Origin: Alphaproteobacteria bacterium
GTDB taxonomy: Bacteria > Pseudomonadota > Alphaproteobacteria > RF32 > CAG-239
Reading direction: 5' to 3'
DNA: 64,000 nt
Assembly (NCBI GenBank): GCA_015062235.1
Contig: SUUZ01000002.1
Coordinates: 124,001 to 188,000 of the forward strand
Shown here: piece after piece, positions 33,572-45,500 of the stretch
Position numbering within the stretch: the first letter of the stretch is position 1
Layout of the letters: each line of letters opens with the position of its first letter
Translations under genes and position numbers: made by a program
The notes under the pieces: generated by a model
What the model was told of the DNA's origin: nothing
The model's database searches: none
What the model saw: only the letters and a program-made list of their open reading frames with translations

Positions 33572-34489
33572 TTAAAATATCTTGTTATATCCCTTATTTG
33601 GATTAGTAAAAGCTAGTCCATCAAAGAAACGATAATTTTCATTCATTGTATCAATTTGTTTGATATCATCATCGTCTAAAGAAACCACCAAGCTAGCCAG
33701 GTTTTCTCTGATACGATTTTCATGAACTGATTTAGGAATAACAATAACATTACGTGCAATTTGCCAAGCCAACAAAACTTGGGCTGGTGTAGCATTAAGT
33801 TTTGCTGCAATTTGAACAATTCTTGGGTTGGCTAACAAACTTCCATCACTACGCTGAGCTCCCAAAGGAGAATAAGCTGTTATAGCAATATTGTTTTTGC
33901 TACAATATGCTATAAGTTCGTTTTGATTTAAAAGCGGATGACATTCTACTTGATTAACTGCAGGAACAACCTGTGTTTTAGCAATTATTTTGCTTAAATT
34001 TTCCTCATTAAAATTAGAAACACCTATAGCCTTAACCAATCCATCATTATATAGTTTTTCCATTTCAGCCCATGTTTCCCAAAGAGGAACTTCGGATAAT
34101 GGTATCCAATCATTATCATTTTGAGGCATTGCTGTACCTTTAGCCTGAGCTACTGGCCAATGCATTAAATACAAATCAAGATAATCAAGTTTTAACTCTT
34201 TAAGAGTATTTTCTAAGGCTGGACGTACATCATCAATCTTGTGGCTATCATTCCATAGTTTAGAGGTTATAAATATATCTTCTCTTTTAATATCGCCTTC
34301 ATTAATTGCATCAAGCAAAGCTTGTCCTACCTCTTCTTGATTATGATAAATTGCAGCACAGTCAATATGTTTATAACCTAGTTTTATTGCCCACCTAACA
34401 GCCTGATATACTTCTCCTGTAGATGATAGAAATGTGCCCAAACCAATAATTGGCATTTTAGCACCTGTATTTAAGGTAATGCTTTTCAT
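33572..34489 (-). CDS. Aldo/keto reductase
   Basis: This is an NADPH-dependent carbonyl reductase with a TIM-barrel fold. The catalytic tetrad is visible: Asp43 (HIDCAAIY), Tyr48, Lys77 (TSKLWN) and His110 (LMHWP). The family signatures IGLGTF, VKAIGVSNF and NVIVIPKSVHENRIREN are present. Length, 305 residues, is typical of the AKR family. AAGGAG precedes the ATG. The physiological substrate cannot be inferred. Confidence 0.93.
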   Translation of the reverse strand: MKSITLNTGAKMPIIGLGTFLSSTGEVYQAVRWAIKLGYKHIDCAAIYHNQEEVGQALLDAINEGDIKREDIFITSKLWNDSHKIDDVRPALENTLKELKLDYLDLYLMHWPVAQAKGTAMPQNDNDWIPLSEVPLWETWAEMEKLYNDGLVKAIGVSNFNEENLSKIIAKTQVVPAVNQVECHPLLNQNELIAYCSKNNIAITAYSPLGAQRSDGSLLANPRIVQIAAKLNATPAQVLLAWQIARNVIVIPKSVHENRIRENLASLVVSLDDDDIKQIDTMNENYRFFDGLAFTNPNKGYNKIF

Positions 34490-34549
34490 ATTGTTTTTCT
34501 CCTTGATAAAATATTACTGACCTATATATAAGCACACAAAGAAAAATAT

Positions 34550-35386
34550 TTAGCTAAACTCTTGTTCTACTGTTTTATCAAGCAAGGTCTGCAATTCTTT
34601 ATAACGATAGTCTTTTAGTATATTATCGTCAAAAACATCTGCTATATTTTGTTTATCAATTTCTGGCATTCCTGGATGAATACCTACCTCAACAGCTTTA
34701 TATTTTGCTGGAATTTTGATATTTTTTAACTTATCGCGAGTTATTTTACACGTATTAACAATACTATAAAAATATGTATCAGATTTATATTTCCACAAAA
34801 TGCGATTAGCAACTGCACAACTAGTTAGAACCAAATTTTTTATAAGTCCACCATCGGTCAACCATTCCTTGCTTCGAGTTGACTTAATTGTTAGCAATGG
34901 GTTTTCATTAACAAAGCGAAGTCTAGGAATATTATATTCTTGGCAAAGTTCCATAAAAGCCTTAAATATTGATGGTATCATATGAATATGACGATGTGAA
35001 TCAAGGTGAGAAAGCTTTATTCCACAAGACAATGCCTTATCTATTTGCGCTTTTATCTCAGCTTTTGCTTGGCGTTTAAGTTCTTTTGGATGCAAAACCG
35101 AAAGAATTGCCAAATTTACAAAGCCATGTTTAAACTTACCATTTTCATCAACTAATAACGGAATTTCTGCCGACGATAAAATAGAACTTTCATTAGTCAA
35201 ATTAGCATGAAGTCCTATATTAAGGTTGGGCATTTTTTTAGCCAAATTTAATGCATCTGATACATATTTTAGGGTTATCATAATACTTGTAGAATTTAAC
35301 ACCCCTTCAGTATGTGCTTTATATATCGCTTGATTAACACCCGCTGATATACCAAAATCATCTGCATTAAATATAATATTTGGCAT
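34550..35386 (-). CDS. YdjC/ChbG-family polysaccharide or lipid-linked sugar deacetylase (NaxD-like)
   Basis: YdjC enzymes remove N-acetyl groups from sugars using a divalent metal. The metal site is visible: NADDFG near residue 8 and HLDSHRHIHMIP near residue 121. HPGMPE lies near 235. There is no signal peptide, so it acts in the cytoplasm or on the inner face of the membrane. It is the last gene of an operon after a GT2 enzyme and an ArnT-like transferase. The same trio makes galactosamine-modified lipid A in Francisella, where NaxD is the deacetylase; that role is inferred from context. Confidence 0.85.
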   Translation of the reverse strand: MPNIIFNADDFGISAGVNQAIYKAHTEGVLNSTSIMITLKYVSDALNLAKKMPNLNIGLHANLTNESSILSSAEIPLLVDENGKFKHGFVNLAILSVLHPKELKRQAKAEIKAQIDKALSCGIKLSHLDSHRHIHMIPSIFKAFMELCQEYNIPRLRFVNENPLLTIKSTRSKEWLTDGGLIKNLVLTSCAVANRILWKYKSDTYFYSIVNTCKITRDKLKNIKIPAKYKAVEVGIHPGMPEIDKQNIADVFDDNILKDYRYKELQTLLDKTVEQEFS

Positions 35387-35395
35387 AAGTTCTCC

Positions 35396-36343
35396 TTATT
35401 TTTTATCTTCGCTATCTTTATATTCAGCAATATAAAGTGGACGCTTTTTTACTTCCATATGTATTTTACCGATATATTCGCCAATAATACCCAAAACTAT
35501 TAACTGGATAGAACCTAAGAAAATAACTGTGGTCATAATGGTTGCATAACCTGGAGTTGGGTGTCTTAAGATAAAATGTTCGATAATTACGTATAAACCT
35601 AGCAATCCAGATATAACAGCGGTAAAAAGTCCCAAATAAATCGAAAGCCTTAGTGGACGAGTTGAAAATTGAACAATGCTATTAAATGCTAAAGCTAATG
35701 ATTTGCGAAAATTATATTTTGAAACCCCTGCAAAACGCTCTGGCGCAACAAAATCAATATATTTTACATTTTCTCTAGGCATTGCCCAAGACAAAAGCCC
35801 TCTAAACAAACGATCGTGTTCATTAAATTTTTTCAAAAAATCAATATAACTGCGATCAACCAAACGAAAATCTGGAGCTTTAGCAGGAATTTTTGTATCA
35901 GACATAAAGTTTAATATCTTGTAAAAAGCAGCAGCACAAAAATCATAAAATTTTGAGGTAGCTTGGTTTTCAACACGTTTAGTCAAGACAATATCGCTTC
36001 CTTCTTGCCAATATTTTACCATTTCTTTGATATAAAATGGAGGGTGTTGCAAATCTGCATCCATAAACACAACTGCCTCACCTTTGGCGTAATCCATACC
36101 AGCGGTCATAGCTATTTCGTGACCAAAATTGCGGCGCAAATGAACTATTTTAACATGTTTATCTTTAGTTTGAAGTTTTTGACATTTGGCATATGTATCA
36201 TCGCTAGAACCATCATCAACAAAAATCAATTCATAACTTTTAAGAGGCAAGTCTTTCATTACCTTGGTTAATTCCTTATGAAGTTCATTGACACTTTCGC
36301 CTTCATTATAGGCGGAAATTACAACGCTGATACTATCTCTCAT
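35396..36343 (-). CDS. GT2 glycosyltransferase, polyprenyl-phosphate sugar synthase type (ArnC/FlmF2-like)
   Basis: The enzyme probably transfers a sugar from a UDP donor to undecaprenyl phosphate. The catalytic domain (about 1-230) shows VVISAYNEGESV, FVDDGSSDDT and the DxD-type FMDADLQHPP near residue 95. Two C-terminal membrane helices (about 235-260 and 268-295) are followed by a short basic tail, the GtrB/ArnC/DPM1 layout. Its ATG overlaps the TGA of the upstream ArnT-like gene, and its end holds the ribosome binding site of the deacetylase gene. Confidence 0.92.
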   Translation of the reverse strand: MRDSISVVISAYNEGESVNELHKELTKVMKDLPLKSYELIFVDDGSSDDTYAKCQKLQTKDKHVKIVHLRRNFGHEIAMTAGMDYAKGEAVVFMDADLQHPPFYIKEMVKYWQEGSDIVLTKRVENQATSKFYDFCAAAFYKILNFMSDTKIPAKAPDFRLVDRSYIDFLKKFNEHDRLFRGLLSWAMPRENVKYIDFVAPERFAGVSKYNFRKSLALAFNSIVQFSTRPLRLSIYLGLFTAVISGLLGLYVIIEHFILRHPTPGYATIMTTVIFLGSIQLIVLGIIGEYIGKIHMEVKKRPLYIAEYKDSEDKK

Positions 36344-37761
36344 TTTTGTTCTCCTGCAATAGTGCCATAGTATAGTTTGTGCTCTTTTGTTTTACCAAAC
36401 GGACTTTTTACTTTTAGTAAATATACCTTAGGTTCAGATAATTTTGCAAAGGTTTTTTGATAATTTTTGTAAAGATTTATATTTTCTTCAACTACTAGCA
36501 TACCTTTTTTATTTACATCTACCATATCAATCCAAGGATTTGTTTTGGGCGACATTAAAAATAAAACATTGGGATGATTTTGAGCATAGGAACCTACGGT
36601 AGATGCCAACCAAACACTACCACCAACATATTCAAACTTGTTTGCTTCAACTGCTTGAGTAAAATCTTTAGCATCTAATTTAAATTTGGCACTTGTTGTA
36701 AAAACAACTTGCAAAGCAAAACCACAAGCAAACAGAACAAGGGCAAACCAACATGCTTTTAACAGTGGTTTGAATGATTTTTCTATATTGAACGGAAACC
36801 AAGTAAAAAAGCAAACACCTAGCATATACATTACTGGCGAACCCCACATACTTTTTAGTTTAATACCCCAAACAAGTGATATCACAGTCATTAACAAAAT
36901 AGGCAAAACGCCACAGTAAAATATAAAAATTTGATCACTTTTAACAATTGTAATCGGTTGTTTAGGGCTAAACCTGCGAGCAACACACAAAGCGATAATC
37001 GCAAATGATGATGTCATAATTTGAGCTGCTATAAATTTTAGCGGATAAATAATATGAGCTAAACCATAGGGAAGTTTTTGCCCACCACCAGAACGCCCTA
37101 AAAAGTAGTCAATTACAAAATAGTCGTGCTGATGAAGCCAAATAAGATGAGGCACAACAAGCGCTACAGCTATTGTTCCGGCTAGGTATAATTGCCACGA
37201 CCTAAATGATGCTCTGCCATATTTGGTAAATAATAAATAAGCAGCAAAACAAATTAACAATATTCCTGAAACATATTTGTTTAAGATATTTAATCCAGCA
37301 AATATACCAAACAATATCCAATCATGTAACGTATTGTAATTTACCGAACGATAAAAATGATAGGTTGCGGCTGGCCAAAGCAACAAAGCAATTATATTAA
37401 CATTATATTCTGGTGTTACAAGACTGTAATAAGCCACACCTTCTAATATAAAGGTGGCAATCAAAGCTTTGTTTTGGGGCAAAAAGGAACGTGCTATATT
37501 GTATATATATATCATACCACCAACAATAAATAATTGGCTTAAAACATATAGCGAACTAGGGCTGTTGGTTAGCTGATAAATCAAATTAGCAAAAAAGCCT
37601 GACATTGGAGGATGTTTATTTGTACCCCATTCGCCAATAAACCCCCAAACTAAAGCTTCGGCTGAATCCATTGGCAAATTTGGTCTTAAAATAATGGGAA
37701 TAATTGACCAAATTAAAAAATGACAAATAAGAAAAATACTAAGGTCTTTGTTGAGCTTCAT
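36340..37761 (-). CDS. ArnT-like (GT83/PMT) integral membrane glycosyltransferase
   Basis: Proteins of this group use polyprenyl-phosphate sugars to modify lipid A or proteins on the periplasmic side. The 473 residues contain many membrane helices. After the first lies the acidic NLPMDSAEALVWG motif, with its catalytic-type Asp/Glu, then NKHPPMSGFF; both are typical of GT83/PMT. A soluble C-terminal domain follows (about 375-473). It heads the operon, with AAGGAAG before the ATG. Lipid A as acceptor is inferred from the neighbours. Confidence 0.88.
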   Translation of the reverse strand: MKLNKDLSIFLICHFLIWSIIPIILRPNLPMDSAEALVWGFIGEWGTNKHPPMSGFFANLIYQLTNSPSSLYVLSQLFIVGGMIYIYNIARSFLPQNKALIATFILEGVAYYSLVTPEYNVNIIALLLWPAATYHFYRSVNYNTLHDWILFGIFAGLNILNKYVSGILLICFAAYLLFTKYGRASFRSWQLYLAGTIAVALVVPHLIWLHQHDYFVIDYFLGRSGGGQKLPYGLAHIIYPLKFIAAQIMTSSFAIIALCVARRFSPKQPITIVKSDQIFIFYCGVLPILLMTVISLVWGIKLKSMWGSPVMYMLGVCFFTWFPFNIEKSFKPLLKACWFALVLFACGFALQVVFTTSAKFKLDAKDFTQAVEANKFEYVGGSVWLASTVGSYAQNHPNVLFLMSPKTNPWIDMVDVNKKGMLVVEENINLYKNYQKTFAKLSEPKVYLLKVKSPFGKTKEHKLYYGTIAGEQK

Positions 37762-37787
37762 GTTTATCTTCCTTTGAAATATACCGA

Positions 37788-37816
37788 TATGATATAATTT
37801 TGTTAATTAAAAGCAA
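37788..37816 (-). promoter_or_regulatory. Promoter of the ArnT-like operon
   Basis: On the minus strand TTGCTT (37811-37816), 17 bp, TATCAT (37788-37793), directly after the barrel-gene terminator. Confidence 0.45.
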
Positions 37817-37854
37817 TAAAAAAAGCGCCCTTTTCCGCTTTTGGAAAAGGACGC
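37817..37854 (-). terminator. Terminator of the outer-membrane barrel gene
   Basis: On the minus strand GCGTCCTTTTCC pairs with GGAAAAGGGCGC (one G-T pair) and a run of seven T residues follows. Confidence 0.88.
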
Positions 37855-37871
37855 CCCTACTATTTGAAATT

Positions 37872-38726
37872 TTAGAACAATACTTTTGCTGCTAAACCAA
37901 CAGTATAATTATAATCTACATCTTTGTAGTGTGTATCTGAATCAAAGTCGCCACCAAGGAAGTATTCACCATAAGCGCCAAGAGTTACATTATCTGTTAC
38001 GTAATAGTCAACAGAACCTTGGAGGTAGAAAGCTTCGTTTCTGCCATCGCCTAAATCTCCTCCTGTTTTAACTTCTGCGCTCTTACCAAAGTCATAGCGA
38101 ACACCAGCATCAACAGCTGTTTTGTCCCAAACTTTGTGTGCACCAACAAACCAAGAATAAGCTTGTTCGTTGTTGTTAGAATCGATATCGCCTAGCACTT
38201 TGAATGATGTATATGGTGTCATGCCACAATCTGTTTCATAGCCAACTTTGATTGTACCTTCAAGAGCTTTTGCCCAACGATTGTTGTCTTCTTTTTTATA
38301 ATTTTGACCAAAGAAGCTTTGTTCATCCATAGTTCTGTACATTACACCAACTTGAGTCAAAACTTTGCCAAAGTCGTGGTTATATCTTACACCAAAACCA
38401 TAGTTAAAGTTGTGATCGTTATTCAACTGAAGTTTTTCTTTTTCATCATCAGTATGACTATCAAATGTGTTGCCGATGTAGCCAACCAAAGCGGTGTTTT
38501 CACCCACACCAACCATAAGTTCTTCAGAAGCATAAAATTCTTTGTATTTGCTCTTTTCTTTACCATCATCTAATTTTAGTCTAGAAGTTTGAACTTTGGT
38601 TTCAGAATAAACTTTGCCTTTTGTAGGTAATGCAAATGGATTAGTAAAGTCAGTAAAAGATTTAGCAGAAGCGCTAGAAGCTACCATAACAGCAGCAGTA
38701 GCAAGTAACATAGTTCTAAAATTCAT
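37872..38726 (-). CDS. Outer-membrane beta-barrel protein
   Basis: A 284-residue exported protein. The start is ATG 38726 (MNFRTMLLATAAVMVASSASA, a signal peptide), preceded by AAGGAG; the track adds 12 upstream residues. The mature part alternates polar and aromatic residues in strands with charged turns (FNYGFGVRYNHDFGKV, KVGYETDCGM, DAGVRYDFGK). It ends in AAKVLF with a terminal Phe, the usual BAM recognition signature. It may be a porin or a surface barrel; substrate is unknown. It is monocistronic. Confidence 0.85.
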   Translation of the reverse strand: MNFRTMLLATAAVMVASSASAKSFTDFTNPFALPTKGKVYSETKVQTSRLKLDDGKEKSKYKEFYASEELMVGVGENTALVGYIGNTFDSHTDDEKEKLQLNNDHNFNYGFGVRYNHDFGKVLTQVGVMYRTMDEQSFFGQNYKKEDNNRWAKALEGTIKVGYETDCGMTPYTSFKVLGDIDSNNNEQAYSWFVGAHKVWDKTAVDAGVRYDFGKSAEVKTGGDLGDGRNEAFYLQGSVDYYVTDNVTLGAYGEYFLGGDFDSDTHYKDVDYNYTVGLAAKVLF

Positions 38727-38786
38727 AAAAAGTCTCCTTGTTTGTTTTGTTAAATTTAACATATAGTCGTTTCTGACTACGAGAAA

Positions 38787-38815
38787 ATCTTACTTAGCAA
38801 ATTTTGAAAAGACAA
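38787..38815 (-). promoter_or_regulatory. Promoter of the barrel gene
   Basis: On the minus strand TTGTCT (38810-38815), 17 bp, TAAGAT (38787-38792). The leader carries a small TAGTC/GACTA hairpin. Confidence 0.45.
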
Positions 38816-38926
38816 ATAACAAAATATTTCAAAATGCTAATAAAGTATGTTTATATATATTAAATTAAGTCTTGAAAAAACATCATTTTAGTTTAAAACT
38901 CTAAGGAAATAAAGGAGTATGTTCTG

Positions 38927-39373
38927 ATGAAAATGTGTGTTAAATATTTGAACAAAAAAATGCCAGCTTTAACAAGTAAAGATGGTGATAGTGGCTATGA
39001 TATTAGAGCATCGATTGATGATGTTTTGACTATTCCTGCTTTTGGAATTGCAACAATACCTGCTGGATTTTGCTTAGAAATTACAGACTATCCGCAAGAC
39101 AATAATATGTCGGTAGAAATTCAGATACGTCCTCGTTCGGGCATGACTAAAAATGGTATTGTAGCACAACTAGGCACTGTTGATGTTTCTTATCGTGGCG
39201 AATTTAAGGTCAATGTTTTTAACTTTAACAACCACCCTGTTGAGATTGCACCATTTGATAGAATTGCTCAAATTGTAGTATGTCCAGTTTATAAACCAGA
39301 GGTTTTGACTGTTGATGATTTGAGCGAAACCGAGCGTGGAGCTAATGGTTTTGGCTCTAGTGGCAAAAACTGA
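38927..39373 (+). CDS. dut: dUTP diphosphatase
   Basis: Dut hydrolyses dUTP to dUMP and keeps uracil out of DNA. The five trimeric dUTPase motifs are visible: DSGYDIRA (about 21), PRSGMTKNG (about 70), LGTVDVSYRGE (about 85), FDRIAQIVV (about 108) and the C-terminal RGANGFGSSG, which closes over the active site. Length, 148 residues, is normal. AGGAG stands nine bases before the first ATG. Confidence 0.96.
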   Translation: MKMCVKYLNKKMPALTSKDGDSGYDIRASIDDVLTIPAFGIATIPAGFCLEITDYPQDNNMSVEIQIRPRSGMTKNGIVAQLGTVDVSYRGEFKVNVFNFNNHPVEIAPFDRIAQIVVCPVYKPEVLTVDDLSETERGANGFGSSGKN

Positions 39374-39405
39374 TAAAATCAAAAATATTCTATAGAAATA
39401 TTAAA

Positions 39406-39522
39406 GCAAGGGAGATGGCTGGACGTTTTCTTGGCGAAAACGAGGCGTGACATTATATTAAATTTTGAAGATCGCTAATCCTCGTCGTTCCTTCTCGGAG
39501 CGATGACGTTATTGGAGTGTTA
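39406..39522 (+). repeat. Dispersed intergenic repeat, composite copy
   Basis: Two related segments lie side by side. One starts GGGAGATGGCTGG and contains a CGTTTTC/GAAAACG hairpin. The other (39467-39518) begins GAAGATCGCTAATCCTCG and ends ATGACGTTATTGGAGT. Both ends of the second match 21710-21768. Confidence 0.5.
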
Positions 39523-39537
39523 GTACCAGCTCAATGC

Positions 39538-42500
39538 TTATTGTAGTTGACAACTTACTGTTTCACCACTAAAGCTACAAACATATTTACTTCCTTTTAG
39601 ATATCCTCCACTTCCCGTTACACTGTTTGGAGGAAATGTATTAGCTATATGACCAAATCTGTCCATACAAATGGTATGAGAACATTGTGAATAACCGGTA
39701 TAACCTTGGTATAAATTACACTTGTCTAAAGTCCCATCACTTTGTCCTTGATAACCACCAGATGTCCTACATTTGCACTTTGACCAATCATATTTATAGG
39801 TGTTTTTGCCACGTTGGCGACAAGATGAACCTGTTGTATCAATACTATTTCCACAACTTTTAGAACTTCCACCTATCCACCAAGGCCCTGAAGAATTATT
39901 AATCCAACCAAAATTGAAACATAATGGCGCCTCTAAAGTTACACCATAAGCAAGGCTGTTTTGTAGTTGAGAAATCTGCTCTCTCTCTGTACAAGCTACA
40001 TCTCTATTGAAATTGGAAGCACAGTCACAGCCACTATAGATTGTTACATCATCAAGCCAAGATCCTGCTAGAACATGACTATCGCCAGATACTTCATATT
40101 GATTACTTAAAGAGGTACATTCTTCTTCAGTAAACCATTCAGACCCTGAGCTAGCAACCTCATCAACAATACATTTGTAATAAGCTTTTCTGTCTGATGC
40201 TACATAAATATGGGCATTATTAGTATGACCGCATAAACTTTTTATCTTATTCTTTATTGGTGTATCATTACGAGCCTTACTTAAGAAATCGTTATTATCA
40301 GTATAGGTTGTGTCAGACAACTTATTATAACCTTCTAATATATCATTACATAAATTATAGTTAGGATAATCTGTTTCTGTTCCGTTACTACTTTTTTCTC
40401 GACACATTGTAGGAGAAGAAAGAGCATAATTTGAATTACCTAAACCACAATATGCATCTATATCTGCTGAAGTTAAATCGCCATCTGACATTGCAGTCTT
40501 AAGAGCTGCACCTTTAGGATTGTTGAGATAGCTTTTATCAAATAGTGTAGAACTACAAACACATCTTTCATACGTTAGGGTGGAGCCATCACCTTTATCG
40601 CAATATTCTACCCCTGTTTGATCATATCCGTCATCAGCACTACATTCCAAACTATAACTGTTCTCACATGAACAAGCTTCATACGAATATGTATCTTTAG
40701 AATTGCCTGTACTATCAACAACTTTATTTACACATATATCATCTGGATTTAAGGCTCCTTTAACACCTTGATTTAGTCCATATGGTGTACAAGATTTACT
40801 ATATATAGTCTTATCACAAATACATTGGTTATATAGACCATCGCAGGCAATTAGTGATGATTGATCATATCCTATATCATCGCATGACTGATTGTATTCG
40901 GTTTTGCAGCGACATTGTCCATAATAAGTTCCAGCTGGCTTAGTTACAGTCGAACTGTTACCTTCTTCATCATAAGTTGTTGTAGAAACTGTTCCTCGAA
41001 CACTACATGTTCCTGATTGTAAATCAACAACCTTACCTTCTGATGATTTGCAATCATCTGCCATTACCGTATATTTATTATTACAATCACATCCTTTATA
41101 AAATTTGGTACCATTGATAAGACAATAATCTTCGTTATATCCTGCAGGAACTACTTCTCCATTAGCTGAATTGCCGCAAGTGTAAGCATATTCTTCTTTA
41201 CATTCGCAAGATGAATAGTATTTGACCTTTTTAGTTTGGGTTTCTTTTTTAGTTGTTGTACTTGTTGTTCCGTCTTCATTTTCAATAATCTCATTCACAT
41301 CTACTTCAACTTCTTCCTCAATTTCACAATAGTTAGATGATTTGGGTGCTACGATACCTTTGTTATTATCTTCGGCCTCACAAGTATATTTATATTTTGA
41401 ACGGTCGCATTCGCAAGATGAATAAACCGTTGGGCCATACGAACCAGATTGAAGTAATGGAACACATTTTTTACCCTTGGTTGCATTACCATTTGAACAT
41501 TCAACATAGCTTTTTGGACACGGACATTCTTTATAAAGCTTGTTACCTTGATCATCAACACAAGATTCTCCAAGAGCTGATTGGTCATAGCCTGTACAAG
41601 AGAACCTAAAACCATTGGTTAAACAGTTGCCCGAATCTTTACAAACAGCATATTTAATGACATCAACTGTTATCTCTGTACCTGTCGCATCTGTTGAGCT
41701 TGTACTAGATGTACAGCTTCCACCATCTCCTGTTTGGGCGGGAGTACAAACTTTATAAGTTAGCTCTTGATATGGCGAACAAGTTGGCGCGCCAGAATTG
41801 CATTCTTCGTAATAAATAGTTTCTTTGCCACTAGCATCTTTTGAGGTACATTGCTCGCCACTACCGCTACCACAAGCTTTCCAGTTGGTTGGACAACGAC
41901 ACATATATTTAACAACTTCTTTGCCTGTCAATTCATCTTTAGCTGTACAAGGAGAATAGCTTTCTTGATTGGTATCGCAAGCAGTTACGTGACCATCGGT
42001 ACATTCATTATCTTTAGGATTTACGCAATCTTTATAGTATTTAACCCCGTCTAACTCGCAATAGTTGCCAACACCTACTTCGCCCTCGCCACAAACTTTG
42101 TCATAACCATTAGCACAGACACAGCTTTCAAAATAAGTTATATCATCTCTGGTACAAGGATTAACGCCAATTTGCAATGGACCTGTACAAGTTTCACTAG
42201 CTAGTGAAGTACAACCGTCTTGAGAAGTACAACTCTTATAATAAGAAACACCTTTTAGATTACAAGGTTCGCCCTCGCCGACTTGTCCAGCTGCGCAAAC
42301 TTTATAATCACTTGGACAGGTACAAGCCTTGTATCCTCCGATATTACCTTCGTTATCTTGGCAACTTTGACCAACAGGAATCAATGGTGCTTCGCACATT
42401 TCGGTATATTCCCAAGTGCATTCAACAACCTCGCATTGATAATATTTTTGACCACAGCCATTGTCTTTCCAAACTCCTGTTGGTTTTTTGCCCCCTGGAC

Positions 42501-45500
42501 AACCGTAATAGTTGTCTGTCCAGTTGTCAGGCAATTTGTCTGGAACACATTCGCAAGCTGTATATTTGCCATTGCAGGCTGTGCCAACACCTTTGTAGCG
42601 ACCACTACCGTCTTCATCACAAATTTCGGTATAGTCGGCCGAACATTCGCAATATGGATAGAATGGTATTTGTTCGCCAACACTATAACCTTCCCCACTT
42701 AGATCAAACTCATTGATAAAATCTTGAGTAATATATTGCTGGCAAGGATTGCCCGAAAGCATACCACCGCAATTAAACTTGTGGTGTTGATAGGCACTAG
42801 TACAATTACATTCACTCCAATATTTTTTACCATTTAGGATAATGTAGTTACCAGTTAAATCATGACGTACACCGCAATTGGCTGTGGTATAGATAAATTC
42901 TTTGGGGTTATAATAGCAGTTATAAGCACGTTTATAGCCCTGTTCTTTACCATATTCACAAAGCTGAGATTTTGCTCCAGGACCAAATTTAGAAGTACAT
43001 TCGCTTTCGGTTTGGGTAACTGCAGCTATAGTATAGTCGCCATCTGCACTACCAACAATTTCTTCGCCACAAACGCCAAAGTTCTTCTGAACCTTACATT
43101 GACCTGATTTATAATGTGGACGGCTTGAGGCATTAAGGTTTGCACCATTTTCACCGACCAAACAATAATCACCATTGCTTGGGTCTGGCTCATAAGGATA
43201 GTCGCAAGGGTCGGTATAAACTTTTGAATCACATTTTACTTCCCAAGCGGGCTGACCTGCGTCATTGGTACATTTTTTGATTGTTACTTTAGGACCAAAA
43301 ATAGCAGATATACTGCCTGTATCAGGAAATGTATTGGGGTCTAAAATAACTGTATCGCTACTTGGTAGGGCACAAGCAGCTTCGGTACACCCACTATAAT
43401 AGGTTTTGCCATTTACTTTGCAAACTAAAGCGTTTGGAACAGGCATTAAATTTTCAGAAGCAGGACATTCTTCAAAATTATCTGGACAATAACAAGGATA
43501 CATTAATGTATTATTTAATGAACAATACGCTTGATTAGCTAAGCCTAAAACAGCACCATTACCCAGAGTATTAGAACACATTATTTGGGTTGGAGTTTGG
43601 TTGTCGGCTGAAAGATAGGTATAAGCACCTGAAATAGCAACTTCATCAAGTATAGATGTACATTTAGCAATGCATTGAGCATATTTTATATCACTAGCAC
43701 CGTCAAGATCACATGCTGTACCACTAGGTTCGGCCAAAAATGTATATGATGAAATATCTTGTGTATTACAACTATTATTAGTGTCATATTGAGCGTAATA
43801 GCTTATAGGACAACGACAAGTAACTCTTTCTGTACCTTTGCTGTCTTTACAACTATAGTCATATTCACCACCGACATAACTGCAATCGCTTTCAGAATAA
43901 TATAATGGTCTGTCAGCTGGACAAAAACGAACATAAGAAGCATATTTAGTCAAATTTTTTATTGGAGCTCCAGTTGTTTCATTAACAACTATATCCCATG
44001 TACAAGATGTACCCTGTCCAGTGTAATTTACTTTGCAATCATTTTCGGATATACCTTCGTCTTCATAATGAAGAGCACACCAATCTTCTATCGTAACAAA
44101 GTTTTTAGGGCATGAACAAATAAATTGTTCTTTGCGTTCATACATTTCAGTACACATTTGTGGTTCGTCCATTCCTCCTCGTACCGATGTAGCATAGCCA
44201 TCAATATAGTCACAACCATTAATAGTTGATGCAGAATTTATAGCAAAATCCGTACCGCAAGTAATGTTGCAATTTGCATATTTTGTAATGGTAGTACCTG
44301 AGTTATTACGATCATATTCACATTTTGGACCACCTGGAGTTTGATATGTTTCAGCACATTCGTTTGTGTAGCTATCTGGACAACGACAAACATGTTTGAA
44401 TTTGCTAAAATTATATATTAAATCGCCTGTTTCTTTATAATAACACAGATTAGCAACAGGTAAAGAATTACTATCACCTTCTATTTGGCAACCTTCAACA
44501 TATTCTTTAACATTCATTGCTGGAGCAGCATCACAATTTAGACCATAGTCGACATATTTGCTTTCTTCTCCAACGATACAAGGATTTCCTAAACCAACAA
44601 AATGTTGATTGCAATTATATCCACTTATTAATTTGGATTCATTATTTGGATCACTACACCACTCTTCTTTAGTCTTATATTCTGGGGAGCAAGTGAGACC
44701 AGATCCTAGAACTTTGCCTTGTGAGTACTGAACAGGATTATCTGCAGTGGCTTCTGGCGTTGGATGAGTATAGCAAAGTGTTCCTGATAAAGTAGTATTA
44801 TCAATACATTCTTGATATTCAGGAGTACCTTCACTATAAGATTCTTTGCACCAATCTTCTTTGGTTTTATAATCATCTGGACAATCACAATAATAGTAAT
44901 CTACCTTTGGTTCTCCACCTCCATAGTATGGTGTATTGGCAGAATCTCCATAATAGTGGCAAGATCCTAATTCAATGTCATCATTTCCGTTAACTTGAGT
45001 GCATATAGCGGCTTGGCGTGTTTGATGATCTTCAAAACCTGCGCAATATAGAGTAACTGAAACTTTATTAGCTAATTCATGTTCGTTCTTATAACAGTCC
45101 GCTGTACTGATAGGATATTCAGAACTTGAACTTACATAAGAATAAATATAAGAAACTCCGTCAATATAGTGAACACCTCGTGTGTCGCCATTTGAACACA
45201 TTTCTGACTTAAGACGACAATATTGATATTCTGTTGGTGCTTGTTGAACTTGAGGTTCTTCAGGATCGTCTGCTGCTCTAGTTGGACTAGCTGTTAGAGG
45301 TAATCTACATTCTAAACCGCCTGCAACTATTTTTGCTGTATCTCCATTAGCAAGTTCTGCGGCACACTCGGCTTCGGTTTTATAACTATCAGGACACTTA
45401 CATTGATATTGTGTTGTTGTGGTGTCAGAGGTAAGCTCTTCGTAATAAGTACAACTACTGGCGTTTTCGGCTCCCAAAGTTGCACATGTTTCCCCTTCGG

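Noticed and set aside
41337-42716. Several plus-strand and minus-strand ORFs inside the giant Cys-rich gene
   Set aside because: They lie fully within the 2385-codon ORF; long open shadow frames are expected from its repetitive codon use.
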